This document shows, one piece after another, positions 7,604 to 16,014 of a stretch of 43,508 bases of DNA. The stretch spans positions 1 through 43,508 of the forward strand of contig CAZQFQ010000005.1 in assembly GCA_964592725.1 (NCBI GenBank), written 5' to 3'. Every line of letters starts with the position of its first letter. The stretch's first letter is position 1. This DNA comes from PALSA-1336 sp964592725. Lineage in GTDB: Bacteria; Patescibacteriota; Doudnabacteria; UBA920. The notes beneath the pieces are model-generated. The model was not told the DNA's origin. It saw nothing but the letters and a program-made list of their open reading frames with translations, and did not search any database. The position numbers were made by a program, and so were the translations under genes.

Positions 7604-8362
7604 TTAAAAGTTTTTCCAATTTGTTAAATAAGTGTCCAGCTCAAGACGACAGGTAACCGAAGCACTGCTAAAACTTGCGGATTTTGGGCATTTTGTGTTT
7701 GTCCACCAAACCTGGGACTGGACTTCTACCAGCGGCAAATTGGTGGTGTCCATGTTATAAGGCGCGGGAGTGCTCTTGGTTATAGTTATTTCCCTGCAGT
7801 AGCCGGAAGAAGAATTTACGCAACCGCTTGGGCCCGGACTATAAAAACCGTTTGTTTCCCAAACGGCGGAAGCTGCCGGATCATTAAAATTTAAACCAAA
7901 ATTTGAGCTATCTTTGCTTAATGTCCAAAGGTAAAGATTTTGACTGGAGGAATTAAATCCCAAATAATAAGTATCGCTGACGTCGCTCCCATTACAACTG
8001 CTTGACGAAGGCTTAATACAATATGGAACGGCTCCCGTCCCGCTGCCAAGCCAGTTTTCATAGCAGGGGGCGGCGGAACTTTGGGATGTAACATAATTAT
8101 AACAGCCGTTTGTTACCAAAGTGTCCTGGAGCCAGTTGGTATCGCGCATATTCCTTACCGCCTCAAGCCCCTCTCTGGCCAGACCGGTAGCGATAATTTG
8201 TTGAACAGTTCCGCTGGAGGAATTAAGGGCGTAGATGGCCAGACCGACCGAGGCGCTTATGCCCATTGCCAAAATAAAAGCCGCGGCCAGGGTTTCTATT
8301 AAAGTTTGGCCATTTTGGAGATTGGACATTAGAGATTGGAGATTGGGACAGCGGGGTATCAT
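7604..8362 (-). CDS. PilV-like minor prepilin
   Basis: 252 residues. The leader ends SNLQNG, followed by QTLIETLAAAFILAMGISAS: prepilin cleavage after Gly, Glu at +5. The segment GLAREGLEAVRNMRDTNWL is typical of PilV/PilW-like pilins in these bacteria. The first ATG (8362) gives a leader made of repeat-like words (GGAGATTGG); a second ATG at 8329 gives the shorter leader MSNLQNG and may be the true start. Co-oriented with the other minor pilins. Confidence 0.8.
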   Translation of the reverse strand: MIPRCPNLQSLMSNLQNGQTLIETLAAAFILAMGISASVGLAIYALNSSSGTVQQIIATGLAREGLEAVRNMRDTNWLQDTLVTNGCYNYVTSQSSAAPCYENWLGSGTGAVPYCIKPSSSSCNGSDVSDTYYLGFNSSSQNLYLWTLSKDSSNFGLNFNDPAASAVWETNGFYSPGPSGCVNSSSGYCREITITKSTPAPYNMDTTNLPLVEVQSQVWWTNTKCPKSASFSSASVTCRLELDTYLTNWKNF

Positions 8363-8447
8363 AAGTTATCAAATAAATTGGAGATTATTGGACTTACGCG
8401 GGTTTTATCTTTAATAAATAATTTTAGATAAAACGCTTAAGTCTAAA

Positions 8448-9167
8448 TTAATTAAATGTCACTGAGCCGGTAATGGCGTTAACAGTTACTGTTTTAGAAA
8501 CGGTTTTTCCAACATCGCTTAAGGTAATAGTCATAAGCGCGTCGGTACTCACACTGCAGACCTGCGGAATGCCGCTGCTGCTGCAAGGAGTATTAACCTG
8601 GAAGTTTACGATATTTTCATAGTCGTCGCTGTTTTGATTCCAATTATTCCGGTTACAGCTTCCGTTAAAAATTATTTTGCCAAAAGGCGCTGAAAAAGCC
8701 ATAAGCGCGCAAGTCGGCGTTTGCAGATAGGGGCTTGAGGCATATTGGTCAACAGCGTCCGAGGCCGGAGAGCGGTCAATGGCTATCGGATAAGTTGCCG
8801 GAGTAATTGTGGCAATTCTAATGTCCGACGGCAAACTTATGGTTTGAATGTCCGTAAGCTGCGGACCGGCACTGACATTATATATGGCCTCAAGGGTATA
8901 TTGAGTTGGCGTGGCCATGTCAAACTTTAACACATAGAACTGCACTGCCTGGCCCGAGGGCAGGGTCCTGGAAGAAAGAATGTAGCCCTGCGCTTGCCTA
9001 ATATTGCTAACCAGCTGGTTCTGGGCAATCTTAATGTCTCGGCCCGCCCGCTGGCCGGCCAGACTAATTACAACAACGGTAGCCAACATTCCCATAATGG
9101 CCACGACAACCATAAGTTCGATTAAAGTAAATCCTTTATTGCATGTTGGGAATTTTGCATTTGGCAT
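8448..9167 (-). CDS. FimT/GspH-like minor prepilin
   Basis: The leader ends CNKG, followed by FTLIELMVVVAIMGMLATVV (class III signal, Glu at +5) and then NQLVSNIRQAQGYILSSRT, typical of GspH/FimT. I chose ATG 9167 (MPNAKF). A GTG at 9242 would add 25 residues coded by a fold-back arm with no Shine-Dalgarno sequence, which is unlikely. Role: a minor pilin of the assembly-priming complex. The gene follows pilD and precedes the PilV-like gene. Confidence 0.8.
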   Translation of the reverse strand: MPNAKFPTCNKGFTLIELMVVVAIMGMLATVVVISLAGQRAGRDIKIAQNQLVSNIRQAQGYILSSRTLPSGQAVQFYVLKFDMATPTQYTLEAIYNVSAGPQLTDIQTISLPSDIRIATITPATYPIAIDRSPASDAVDQYASSPYLQTPTCALMAFSAPFGKIIFNGSCNRNNWNQNSDDYENIVNFQVNTPCSSSGIPQVCSVSTDALMTITLSDVGKTVSKTVTVNAITGSVTFN

Positions 9168-9192
9168 TTTGGATAATTTTATTTCAATTACT

Positions 9193-9278
9193 GAGAAATT
9201 GGGAAATTGAGAAATAAGGAAATGGGTGGTTACTTGTAACACCCAATTTCGATAATTTCCACTATTTCATAATTTCCA
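9193..9278. repeat. Fold-back array, word GAAATTGGGAAATT
   Basis: The left arm carries GAGAAATTGGGAAATTGAG and AAATAAGGAAATGGG; the right arm carries CCCAATTTC, ATAATTTCC and ACTATTTC. The centre, GTGTTAC on one strand, pairs across GGTTACTTGTAACACC. It lies between pilD and the FimT-like gene. Confidence 0.7.
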
Positions 9279-9296
9279 TCCAATATCATTATACCT

Positions 9297-10106
9297 TCAA
9301 AAACCCAAAATCGCCAAATACCAGCTAATTAGTTTATCCCCGTAAAATAAAGCCAAAACAGTGCCCAAAGCCAAAAAAGTTCCAAAAGGAACCTGGCTTT
9401 TTAAATTCTTCCCTCCAAAGGCGAGCAAAAATACCGAAACTGCCCCGCCCAGAAAAACAGCCAGCATAAAACCCGCTAAAATTAAAGGCCAACCTAAAGT
9501 CAGGCCCAACAAAACGGCCAGTTTAACATCGCCGAAACCCAGCCAAAGGCCTTTGGAAAAAAACCAAACCAAAAAAAACAACAGCCACAAACCGGCCGCC
9601 GCCAGGAGGCCGGAAAGAAAATTACTGTGTAAAGAAAAAACACTTATTTTTGAACAAAAATCCAGAACAATATTTAAAATTAAAATCGCTCCCGAAACCG
9701 GGAATATAACCGAATCCAAAATTAAAAAATGTTCCAAATCAACGACAAAAATTACCAATAAAGCGGCCAGAATTACCCAAAATTTTAAAAGCAACAAAGC
9801 TTGGATAAAACTCGCGGGCTGTAAATAAAAATAAGCCGCGGCAAACAAAAATCCCGCGGCCGCTTCCAAAATAAAATAACGCGGGGAAATTTTTGTTTTG
9901 CAAAACCGGCAACGCCCGCGCAAAAAAATAAAACTTAACAACGGAAATAAATCCAAAAATCCCAAAACATGGCCGCATTTAGGGCAATGGGAGCGGCCGT
10001 TTAAACTTTGGCCCTCCGGCAGCCTCAAAATTACCACATTCAGGAAACTCCCGATTATGGCGCCGAAACAAAAAGCTAAAATAGCGGAGATGATTTGTAG
10101 ACCCAT
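9297..10106 (-). CDS. pilD: Prepilin peptidase PilD (GspO family)
   Basis: 269 residues, multi-pass membrane aspartic protease that removes prepilin leader peptides and N-methylates the new terminus. Visible: the N-terminal GSFLNVVILRLP motif, two zinc-type pairs in the cytoplasmic loop (HCPKCGH, RCRFCKT), and the two catalytic aspartates in VVDLEHF and GFGDVKL. Length is typical. It processes the six prepilins with class III leaders in this window (12734, 22260 and the four minor ones). It sits between the O-antigen-ligase-like gene and the minor pilins. Confidence 0.95.
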   Translation of the reverse strand: MGLQIISAILAFCFGAIIGSFLNVVILRLPEGQSLNGRSHCPKCGHVLGFLDLFPLLSFIFLRGRCRFCKTKISPRYFILEAAAGFLFAAAYFYLQPASFIQALLLLKFWVILAALLVIFVVDLEHFLILDSVIFPVSGAILILNIVLDFCSKISVFSLHSNFLSGLLAAAGLWLLFFLVWFFSKGLWLGFGDVKLAVLLGLTLGWPLILAGFMLAVFLGGAVSVFLLAFGGKNLKSQVPFGTFLALGTVLALFYGDKLISWYLAILGF

Positions 10107-10124
10107 ATATTTGGATAGTTATGT

Positions 10125-12101
10125 TTAAATATTTGGAGCGCGGGCATAAATTTCCAGGGGAACCAGCCTGACGTCAGGCGACTTTTTAGCTCGGTTTAGC
10201 AAATATTCCATCTGGCCGTCCGGATTTAATTTAAACGCTTTTGTTAAGGCAAAAATTAAACCGGCCCTGTTGTTATTTATTTGATAAAGCTTAGCCAACA
10301 ATACCCAGCCTGAAACATCCTGATTTTGCAGGCCTAAGTCCTGTTCTATGGCTGTGCGGGAATTTTTAAAATCGCCGGCTTCATAATAATAAATAGCCAA
10401 CTGCCCGTACCTCTGGGCAAACAGAGGATCAATTTTCAGCGCGCTCTGCATAGCCGAGATTGCCGCCTGCAAATCCGAACTGTTTTTTGTAAAACTGTAC
10501 CGCAAGGCGTATAAATTGCTGGCTAAAACATAACTTGCGGCCTGGGACTTATGCATGCTTTCAATTTTCCCGATATCCCGGTCTATAATCCCTTTATTAA
10601 AACCCAAACCGATTTCACCGGCCGTTTTAAAATTTAAAGACTGCACATTGGTCGGATTAAGCGCAAAAGACAAGCTGTCCAGTTTATACGCTTGTTTGTA
10701 ATCCTGGCCGCCATAGGCTCTGGCGCCAAACCCCAATAAAGGTTCGGAAATAAAATTCGCCGCTCCCCAAAGCAGCATAAGCCAGGCAAGCGCGAGAAAC
10801 AAAATTCTTTTCCAGCCGGCAAAATTAATTTCCAAAACGGAAACGGAGGGCAAAAGTAAAGCAACCAGCAATAAAGCCAGGAGCATAAACATAGGTATGG
10901 GCACGGGATTAAAGCTGGCTCCGACCAGCCACGCGGCCAAACTTCCGAATATGGCCACCGTTAATAAACTCTTGTCCTTAGACAGCTGTTTTATCCCGTA
11001 AAAACCGGCTAACAAAATTAACCCTAAAAATAACAAAAGTTGTGGGATCCCTCCGGTTACCGCTAGGTCCAAAAATAGGTTGTGGGCATCGTCAAAAACC
11101 CCGATTTGGCGCGACGGGTCCGATAAGCGGTTCTGTTCAAAAAATAAAGCATAGTTGCCGGGCCCAAAACCAACTAACGGGCTTTGCTCTATGCCCTCAA
11201 GGGAAACCCGCCAGGCATAAAGTCTGGAAAATGTGTTATTGTCGGCGGCCGTGACTATGCTTGTTATGGCTCCCGGCCGGCTCGCCTGGATTAAAAGATT
11301 GCCTCCCGCGCCCGCGATCAGGGCGGACAGTAGTAAAATCCAAAAAAACTTTTTTGGAAATTTATAAACCGCCAGTAGTAACAAGGCCGTAATAACAGAG
11401 GCCGCCATAGCCAAAAGGCCGCCTCTGCTGGCGAGAATCATACCGCTCAAAATCATCAAAAAAATGGAAACGGCGTAATAAATTTTGCCTTTAAAAGTCC
11501 GGCTGGTAATTAAAAAATACGCGGCAATCGGCAATACACAGGCTAAAAAGATAGCCGTAAAATCAATATTTCCCAAAAGGCCGGGGCCGCGAAAAAACCC
11601 GTCTGAATTTAGTCCCTGGTAAATAATCAGGCCGAAAGCGTCCAAAAAAGCTTCCAGAGCCACCACCAGGCCGTCAAAGACGATAATTTTAAAGATAAAT
11701 TTAATTTTTTGTTCATCGGCCAGGTTCAGCAATAAAAATACAAATGCCAAAAAGGCGGCGTAAAAAACCAAACCGCTGGTGTAACGATAATAAAAACCAA
11801 AAAAAGCGTATAAATAATCCCGGGCGAAAAACGACGCCAGCACGGCCCAAAAACCAAAACCTCCCAACAACCAGTAAAAATACTTAGGGCTTTTTAGCCT
11901 TAACCGGCGGCTTTTTTGGCGCCAAAAAAAAACAACGGCCGAGGCCCCGACGCAAAGCAAAAATAAGGAAAATTTTATGGATTCAAAATTTTCATAGGAA
12001 TATTGGGAAAAAGCCAGGGGCAGTAAAAAAACCCCCAGAGCCAGAAAGCCAAAGGCGGGGTCATCGCGGTACGGGAGGCGGAATTTTTCGAGATTGGGCA
12101 T
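10125..12101 (-). CDS. O-antigen ligase / Wzy-like membrane protein with TPR tail
   Basis: 658 residues, about ten to twelve membrane segments in the first 450 residues. The Wzy_C/O-antigen-ligase signature appears as YAWRVSLEGIEQSPLVGFGP, then DDAHNLFLDLAVTGG. The C-terminal part (about 520-640) holds tetratricopeptide-like repeats (DPLFAQRYGQLAIYYYEAGD; DVSGWVLLAKLYQINNNRAG). This family transfers or polymerises glycans on the outer face of the membrane, and PglL/PilO-type members glycosylate pilins. Its place between the pilin genes and pilD makes pilin glycosylation likely, but lipid-linked polysaccharide ligation remains possible. Confidence 0.8.
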   Translation of the reverse strand: MPNLEKFRLPYRDDPAFGFLALGVFLLPLAFSQYSYENFESIKFSLFLLCVGASAVVFFWRQKSRRLRLKSPKYFYWLLGGFGFWAVLASFFARDYLYAFFGFYYRYTSGLVFYAAFLAFVFLLLNLADEQKIKFIFKIIVFDGLVVALEAFLDAFGLIIYQGLNSDGFFRGPGLLGNIDFTAIFLACVLPIAAYFLITSRTFKGKIYYAVSIFLMILSGMILASRGGLLAMAASVITALLLLAVYKFPKKFFWILLLSALIAGAGGNLLIQASRPGAITSIVTAADNNTFSRLYAWRVSLEGIEQSPLVGFGPGNYALFFEQNRLSDPSRQIGVFDDAHNLFLDLAVTGGIPQLLLFLGLILLAGFYGIKQLSKDKSLLTVAIFGSLAAWLVGASFNPVPIPMFMLLALLLVALLLPSVSVLEINFAGWKRILFLALAWLMLLWGAANFISEPLLGFGARAYGGQDYKQAYKLDSLSFALNPTNVQSLNFKTAGEIGLGFNKGIIDRDIGKIESMHKSQAASYVLASNLYALRYSFTKNSSDLQAAISAMQSALKIDPLFAQRYGQLAIYYYEAGDFKNSRTAIEQDLGLQNQDVSGWVLLAKLYQINNNRAGLIFALTKAFKLNPDGQMEYLLNRAKKSPDVRLVPLEIYARAPNI

Positions 12102-12102
12102 G

Positions 12103-12224
12103 AGAAAGGAAATAGGGGAAATAAAATGAAATTAAGAAATTTAAACTGAAATTAAGAAATTATGGAACGCACATCGTTATTTCCTAATTTCCTAATTTCA
12201 ATCTATTTCTCTATTTCAATTCCC
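12103..12224. repeat. Fold-back array, word GAAATTAAGAAATT
   Basis: The left arm carries GAAATAGGGGAAATAAAATG, GAAATTAAGAAATT and GAAATTAAGAAATT. The right arm carries TTATTTCCTAATTTCC, TAATTTCAATC and TATTTCAATTCC. It fills the gap between the pilin-like gene and the O-antigen-ligase-like gene. Confidence 0.7.
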
Positions 12225-12644
12225 TAAATTTCCATTGACCGTATTCCATCCTGCCTTAAACCCCCCATCAGCAATCGGAATACAAAAACTCAACTGAAAG
12301 TCGTTGTCGTCCGACCTTTTGTAATCAAAACTCTGACTGCAGACCGATGACGGGTAATCGGGCAAAGGAAAATTGCTCATATAATTCAGCATCAGGTTTT
12401 GGTCCGCGAATTCCACGGCCGAAGGGTAGCGGTTTTGGTCCTGATAAAAATATTTCAAAGCCTTAACTGTATTTTGCGAAGTTTGGACAATTATTTTTGC
12501 CTGCGCGATGCTTTTGCCCCTGGCAATCCCCCAAACAATCACCAATAATAAAACAACAGCCGCAAGCAGGACTGTTATAGCGATTTTATATTTGTTTGAA
12601 AGATTTATTTTCACAGACTTTTTCACTACACTCCGCGGCGTCAT
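12216..12644 (-). CDS. Pilin-like protein without a prepilin motif
   Basis: About 140 residues: a short basic N terminus, one hydrophobic helix (KIAITVLLAAVVLLLVIVWG), then a pilin-like stem and head (NTVKALKYFYQDQNRYPSAVEF, then a Cys pair, VCSQSF and LSFC). It lacks the G|FTLIE cleavage site, so PilD should not process it. The start is uncertain: TTG 12677, ATG 12659 and ATG 12644 all lie in or at the edge of a palindromic repeat (12639-12720), and GTG 12614 lies after it. I give 12644. It follows the major pilin in the operon and may be a membrane-held pilin partner. Confidence 0.65.
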   Translation of the reverse strand: MTPRSVVKKSVKINLSNKYKIAITVLLAAVVLLLVIVWGIARGKSIAQAKIIVQTSQNTVKALKYFYQDQNRYPSAVEFADQNLMLNYMSNFPLPDYPSSVCSQSFDYKRSDDNDFQLSFCIPIADGGFKAGWNTVNGNLGN

Positions 12645-12720
12645 CCTGAGGGAGTGCATCCGACCGAAGGATCTCAAAAGGAGATTGTTCGTTCAAGAAG
12701 CGCTCGACTCAGAATGACGC
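12639..12720. repeat. Palindromic repeat, GTCATTCTGAG family
   Basis: GGCGTCATCCTGAGG at one end and CTCAGAATGACGC at the other are inverted; inside are GAAGGATCTC and GAGAT. From memory this GTCATTCTGAG...AAGGATCT motif recurs in many bacterial genomes. Here it supplies the possible start codons of the pilin-like gene. Confidence 0.75.
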
Positions 12721-12733
12721 AAAAAACAAAATT

Positions 12734-13273
12734 TTATTGAATACCTTGAGGAGTTAAGAAGTGTCCGCCTCCGGCATAAGCTCCGCTACCCGAACCGCCG
12801 AGACAGAACGAAAGAGTATAGGTAGTCCCAAGCGCATTGGTCTGATAGACGTAAGCGGCAGGACCCGCCGTGGTGGCAATCGGAGGGCTAGTCACAACAG
12901 CAGCGGTCCCACTGCAAGTGGTACCATTGGTGGCATTATCCGCGGGCGTAGGATAGGTCGGAATTAAACCAATATACGACGGGGTTAAAGTATAACTACC
13001 CACAGTCAATGTTCCGCCGGTCCCTAATACCGCGCCTGCCGCCGCTACGTAGTTAAGGCCGGTAGGATAAGCATTGGCATCGTTATAGAAGAGTTCAAGG
13101 GCCGAAGCCATTTGACTCACATCCGCCAACCTCTTGGCTTCCCTGGCCTTTTCACGCGCGCCGTTTAAGGCCAATAAAACCACAGAAGCTAAAAGACCAA
13201 TGATGGCTATAACTACCAATAATTCAATTAAAGTAAAACCTTTATTTTTGTTTCTCAATGTTTTCACCCCCAA
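12734..13273 (-). CDS. pilA: Major type IV pilin (PilA/PilE-like)
   Basis: About 179 residues. Leader RNKNKG, then FTLIELLVVIAIIGLLASVV (class III site, Glu at +5), then NGAREKAREAKRLADVSQ and ALELFYNDANAYPTG, the standard stem of pilins in these bacteria. Near the C terminus LSFCLGGSG, with an upstream Cys, may form a disulfide loop. Start codon uncertain: TTG 13273, GTG 13267, or TTG 13258; the last has GGGGGTG six bases upstream and gives the leader MRNKNKG. It has its own strong promoter and a leader of about 130-145 bases, fitting the high expression expected of the main fibre subunit. Confidence 0.88.
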   Translation of the reverse strand: MGVKTLRNKNKGFTLIELLVVIAIIGLLASVVLLALNGAREKAREAKRLADVSQMASALELFYNDANAYPTGLNYVAAAGAVLGTGGTLTVGSYTLTPSYIGLIPTYPTPADNATNGTTCSGTAAVVTSPPIATTAGPAAYVYQTNALGTTYTLSFCLGGSGSGAYAGGGHFLTPQGIQ

Positions 13274-13408
13274 TCTTAGTCTAAAAATAACCCTGCACTT
13301 TCCCGCCGATCTTTAAGCCGGAAAAAACCAGCTTAAGCTCTATAGTCCCCTCCAACTTAAGTCGCGGCGTTTCTTTAGAAAATGAAGGATAATATTTAAG
13401 TTAATTAT

Positions 13409-13436
13409 ATTATACCATTTTTTTATTGATAAGCAA
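13409..13436 (-). promoter_or_regulatory. Promoter of the major pilin gene
   Basis: TTGCTT (13436-13431), 16 bases, TATAAT (13414-13409) on the minus strand. The leader to the pilin contains a hairpin, CTTAAGCTGG, TTTTTT, CCGGCTTAAAG (about 13305-13335). Confidence 0.7.
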
Positions 13437-13458
13437 GGGAAGTTATACACATATTAGC

Positions 13459-13525
13459 ATTATCCTTCATTCATTATCTTTCATCTTCAGCGGTAAAAGA
13501 TAATGGATTAAAGATGAATGATATT
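13459..13525. repeat. Fold-back array, word ATTATCC / GGATAAT
   Basis: The left arm is ATTATCCTTCATTCATTATC; the right arm has GATAATGGATTAAAGATGAA. It lies directly after the pilC stop and before the pilin promoter, so it may stop read-through or protect the pilC mRNA end. Confidence 0.65.
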
Positions 13526-14731
13526 CTATCCTGATGTGTTTGCCAAATTGTAAATAGGCAATAAAATACCCGAAACCAGTATGCCCACGCCGATACCCAA
13601 AATTATCATAATTATGGGCTCCAAAAGCGTGGTTAAGGTGGAAACCTGTCCGTCAACTTCCTTTTCATAAAAGTTTGCCAGTTTGCCCATTATATCATCC
13701 AGCTGGGCGGTTTGCTCCCCCACCCGGACCATTTGCGTTACAATGCTGGGAAACTCGGGATGACCGGCCAGCCCTTCGCTAATAGTCTTGCCGGCCTTAA
13801 TTTTTTCTACCGTCTCCAAAAGAATTTCGCGATAAATTGTGTTATTGATGATTTCCGCCACAATCTGCAGGGCTTTAATAATCGGGATGCCGCCGATTAT
13901 TAATGTTGATAAATTCCGGGCAAACCGCGCCAGATAAATTTTCTGAAAAATGCCGCCGATTATGGGAAACTTAATTTTTAAAATATCCCAATTTCTTCTG
14001 CCTCCCGGAGTGGATAAATAATATCTAAAACCCAAAATCAACGCGGCAAGCGCAATTAAGACCAGCCACCAAAAGGCGTTGATAAAATTAGTCATCGAAA
14101 TGATAATTTGCGTGGTAACGGGCAGTGAGCCTCCCTGTTCCGTTAGAACCGAAGTTAAGTTGGGCAGAACAAATTTGAACATAAGAAAAGTAATAATCAC
14201 CAAAGCAGACAAAACAAATAACGGATAAGTCATGGCGCTTTTGACTTTGCCTTTAAGCTCGTAATCCTTTTCCAATTGGTCCGCCAAGTAGACTAATGAT
14301 TTATCCAGGGAGCCGGAAACTTCGCCTGACATAACCAAATTTATATAAACGTTGCCGAAGACGCTTTGGTATTTTGCCATAGCGTTGCTTAGGCTGTCGC
14401 CGTTTTCCACCGAGGAAATTAAATCGTTGATGATGCTTAACAAATATTTTCCGGTAATTTGATCCTGCAAAATCCTCAAGGCCTGAATAATGGGAACGCG
14501 CGCCGAAATAAGGGTGGACAGCTGGCGGGAAAATAAAACCAGCTCTTTATTTTTAACCGATTTGCCGAACGGATTAAATTTGGCAAAAATGTCGCTTTGC
14601 TCTTTTTCCAAAGAAATAATTACCAGGCCGTTTTCACCCAGCAGGCTCTCGGCCTTGTTTTGATCCACCGCGACCACAATTCCGCTTTGGATATTGCCCT
14701 CTTTATTTTTTGCTTTATAATTGAACTTCAT
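13526..14731 (-). CDS. pilC: Type IV pilus platform protein PilC (GspF family)
   Basis: 401 residues, typical length. Two T2SSF domains (about 65-190 and 265-390), the first with LSTLISARVPIIQALRILQD, the second with LSTLIIGGIPIIKALQIVAE. Three membrane segments (about 168-190, 215-237, 370-393). The short N-terminal segment MKFNYKAKNKEGNIQSG is normal for PilC. It couples the cytoplasmic ATPases PilB and PilT to pilin extraction and insertion in the membrane. It follows pilT after a gap filled by a fold-back. Confidence 0.95.
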   Translation of the reverse strand: MKFNYKAKNKEGNIQSGIVVAVDQNKAESLLGENGLVIISLEKEQSDIFAKFNPFGKSVKNKELVLFSRQLSTLISARVPIIQALRILQDQITGKYLLSIINDLISSVENGDSLSNAMAKYQSVFGNVYINLVMSGEVSGSLDKSLVYLADQLEKDYELKGKVKSAMTYPLFVLSALVIITFLMFKFVLPNLTSVLTEQGGSLPVTTQIIISMTNFINAFWWLVLIALAALILGFRYYLSTPGGRRNWDILKIKFPIIGGIFQKIYLARFARNLSTLIIGGIPIIKALQIVAEIINNTIYREILLETVEKIKAGKTISEGLAGHPEFPSIVTQMVRVGEQTAQLDDIMGKLANFYEKEVDGQVSTLTTLLEPIIMIILGIGVGILVSGILLPIYNLANTSG

Positions 14732-14736
14732 ATTTT

Positions 14737-14834
14737 GTAGAAGCGAATCTAAACGCGAACCTGCGGGGCGAAACTAAACGCGAATTCGCGCCGTTGTTCG
14801 CGTAGCAGTCTTCGCGTCTAACTTCGCTTCTATT
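14737..14834. repeat. Fold-back array, word ACGCGAA / TTCGCG
   Basis: The left arm carries TAGAAGCGAATCTAAACGCG, AACC, then GGGGCGAAACTAAACGCG. The right arm, reverse-complemented, reads TAGAAGCGAAGTTAGACGCG, AAGACTGC, TACGCGAACAACGGCGCG. The centre is the perfect palindrome GCGAATTCGC. It fills the whole pilT-pilC gap. Confidence 0.85.
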
Positions 14835-15905
14835 TTAAGAGATTAACGAGAGAAAATACTCATTATCCGTGACAAAATTTTGGGCCGCTTCAAATTCCAC
14901 CTGCCCCTGCTTGACTAAAAGCGCCAGGGTTTTATCCAGCGGCACCATACCCTCCTCCAAACTGGTGTGAATAATATTTGAAATCTCGTAAATTTTATTG
15001 TCCCTGATTACATTCCTGACGGCATGGTTAACCATCATAATTTCATAAGCGGGAATTCTTCCCCCTCCGATCTTGGGAAGCAATCGCAGGGAAACCACGC
15101 CCACGAGCACCGAAGCAAGCTGGCTGCGTATCTGCGGCTGTTGGCTGGCCGGAAAAACATCTACCATACGGTCAATGCTTTGCGCGGCGTCGTTGGTATG
15201 CAAAGTGCCAAATACAAGATGTCCGGTTTCCGCGATCGTCAGGGCGGCGGCTATGGAATCCAAATCGCGCATTTCACCGACAAGCACAACGTTAATGTCT
15301 TCACGAAGCGCCGAGCGCAAAGCTCCGGCGAAACTTACGGTATCCGAATACAATTCCCTTTGGGAGATAATGGATTTATTCGGAGTAAAAACAAACTCAA
15401 TCGGGTCTTCAATGGTTAAAATATGTTCGGCTCTGGTAGTATTGATTTCATTAATTAATGCCGCGAGCGCCGTGGATTTGCCGTGTCCGGTGGGACCGAC
15501 CATTAGCACCAACCCCTGCTTTCTTTCTACAAATTTTCTAAAAGTGGAGGGAAGGTTTAACTCTTCGATAGTTTTTATATGGTTGGGTATAACTCTTAGG
15601 GCAATGCCCAAAACGCCTTTTTGTTTGTAAGCGTTGACGCGGAAACGCACATTGTCCTTAAAAGAATAAGAAAAATCTATTTGTAAAGTTTTGTCAAACA
15701 TCTCCTTCTGCTGGGGGGAAAGCAGTACGTTTAGCAAATCGTTAATATTGTCGTTGCTTAAAACCTGGTAGTTGTCCAGGCGGATAAGCTGGGTGTCCAC
15801 GCGGATAACCGGCGGTTCCCCGACCATTAAATGCAAATCGGAAGAGTCGCGCTCCAGCACGATGGACAACAGTTTATTTAATTCAAGTTCGCTGGCTTTG
15901 TACAT
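14835..15905 (-). CDS. pilT: Pilus retraction ATPase PilT
   Basis: 356 residues, typical length. PilT hallmarks: SDLHLMVGEPPVIRVD at the N terminus, Walker A GPTGHGKST, Asp box EDPIEFVF, Walker B VVLVGEMRDLD, His box TGHLVFGTLHTNDA, and the PilT-specific AIRNLIRE region as AVRNVIRDNK. Walker A has His where nearly all PilT/GspE proteins have Ser (GPTGSGKST). The hexamer powers pilus retraction for twitching or DNA uptake. It sits between the degenerate receiver gene and pilC. Confidence 0.96.
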   Translation of the reverse strand: MYKASELELNKLLSIVLERDSSDLHLMVGEPPVIRVDTQLIRLDNYQVLSNDNINDLLNVLLSPQQKEMFDKTLQIDFSYSFKDNVRFRVNAYKQKGVLGIALRVIPNHIKTIEELNLPSTFRKFVERKQGLVLMVGPTGHGKSTALAALINEINTTRAEHILTIEDPIEFVFTPNKSIISQRELYSDTVSFAGALRSALREDINVVLVGEMRDLDSIAAALTIAETGHLVFGTLHTNDAAQSIDRMVDVFPASQQPQIRSQLASVLVGVVSLRLLPKIGGGRIPAYEIMMVNHAVRNVIRDNKIYEISNIIHTSLEEGMVPLDKTLALLVKQGQVEFEAAQNFVTDNEYFLSLIS

Positions 15906-15910
15906 AAATA

Positions 15911-16010
15911 TATCGAATTTACGAATTAGACGAATCTGCGAATCTTTACGAACAACGAATTCGTACTTCGTAGGGATTCGTTGATTCGTTCCATTCGTAG
16001 ATTCGATTCA
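15911..16010. repeat. Fold-back array, word ACGAATC / GATTCGT
   Basis: The left arm is a run of ATCGAATTTACGAATTAG, ACGAATCTGCGAATC and TTTACGAACAACGAATTCG. Reverse-complementing the right arm gives ATCGAATCTACGAATGGA, ACGAATCAACGAATC and CCTACGAAGTACGAATTCG. The arms match for about 50 bases, with mismatches confined to 1-3 base islands between the repeated ACGAAT words. It fills the gap between the receiver gene and pilT. Confidence 0.88.
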
Positions 16011-16014
16011 TTAA

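Noticed and set aside
13285..13400. A c-di-GMP (GEMM) riboswitch in the pilin leader
   Set aside because: A hairpin is present, but the conserved GEMM core and tetraloop-receptor sequences are not visible.
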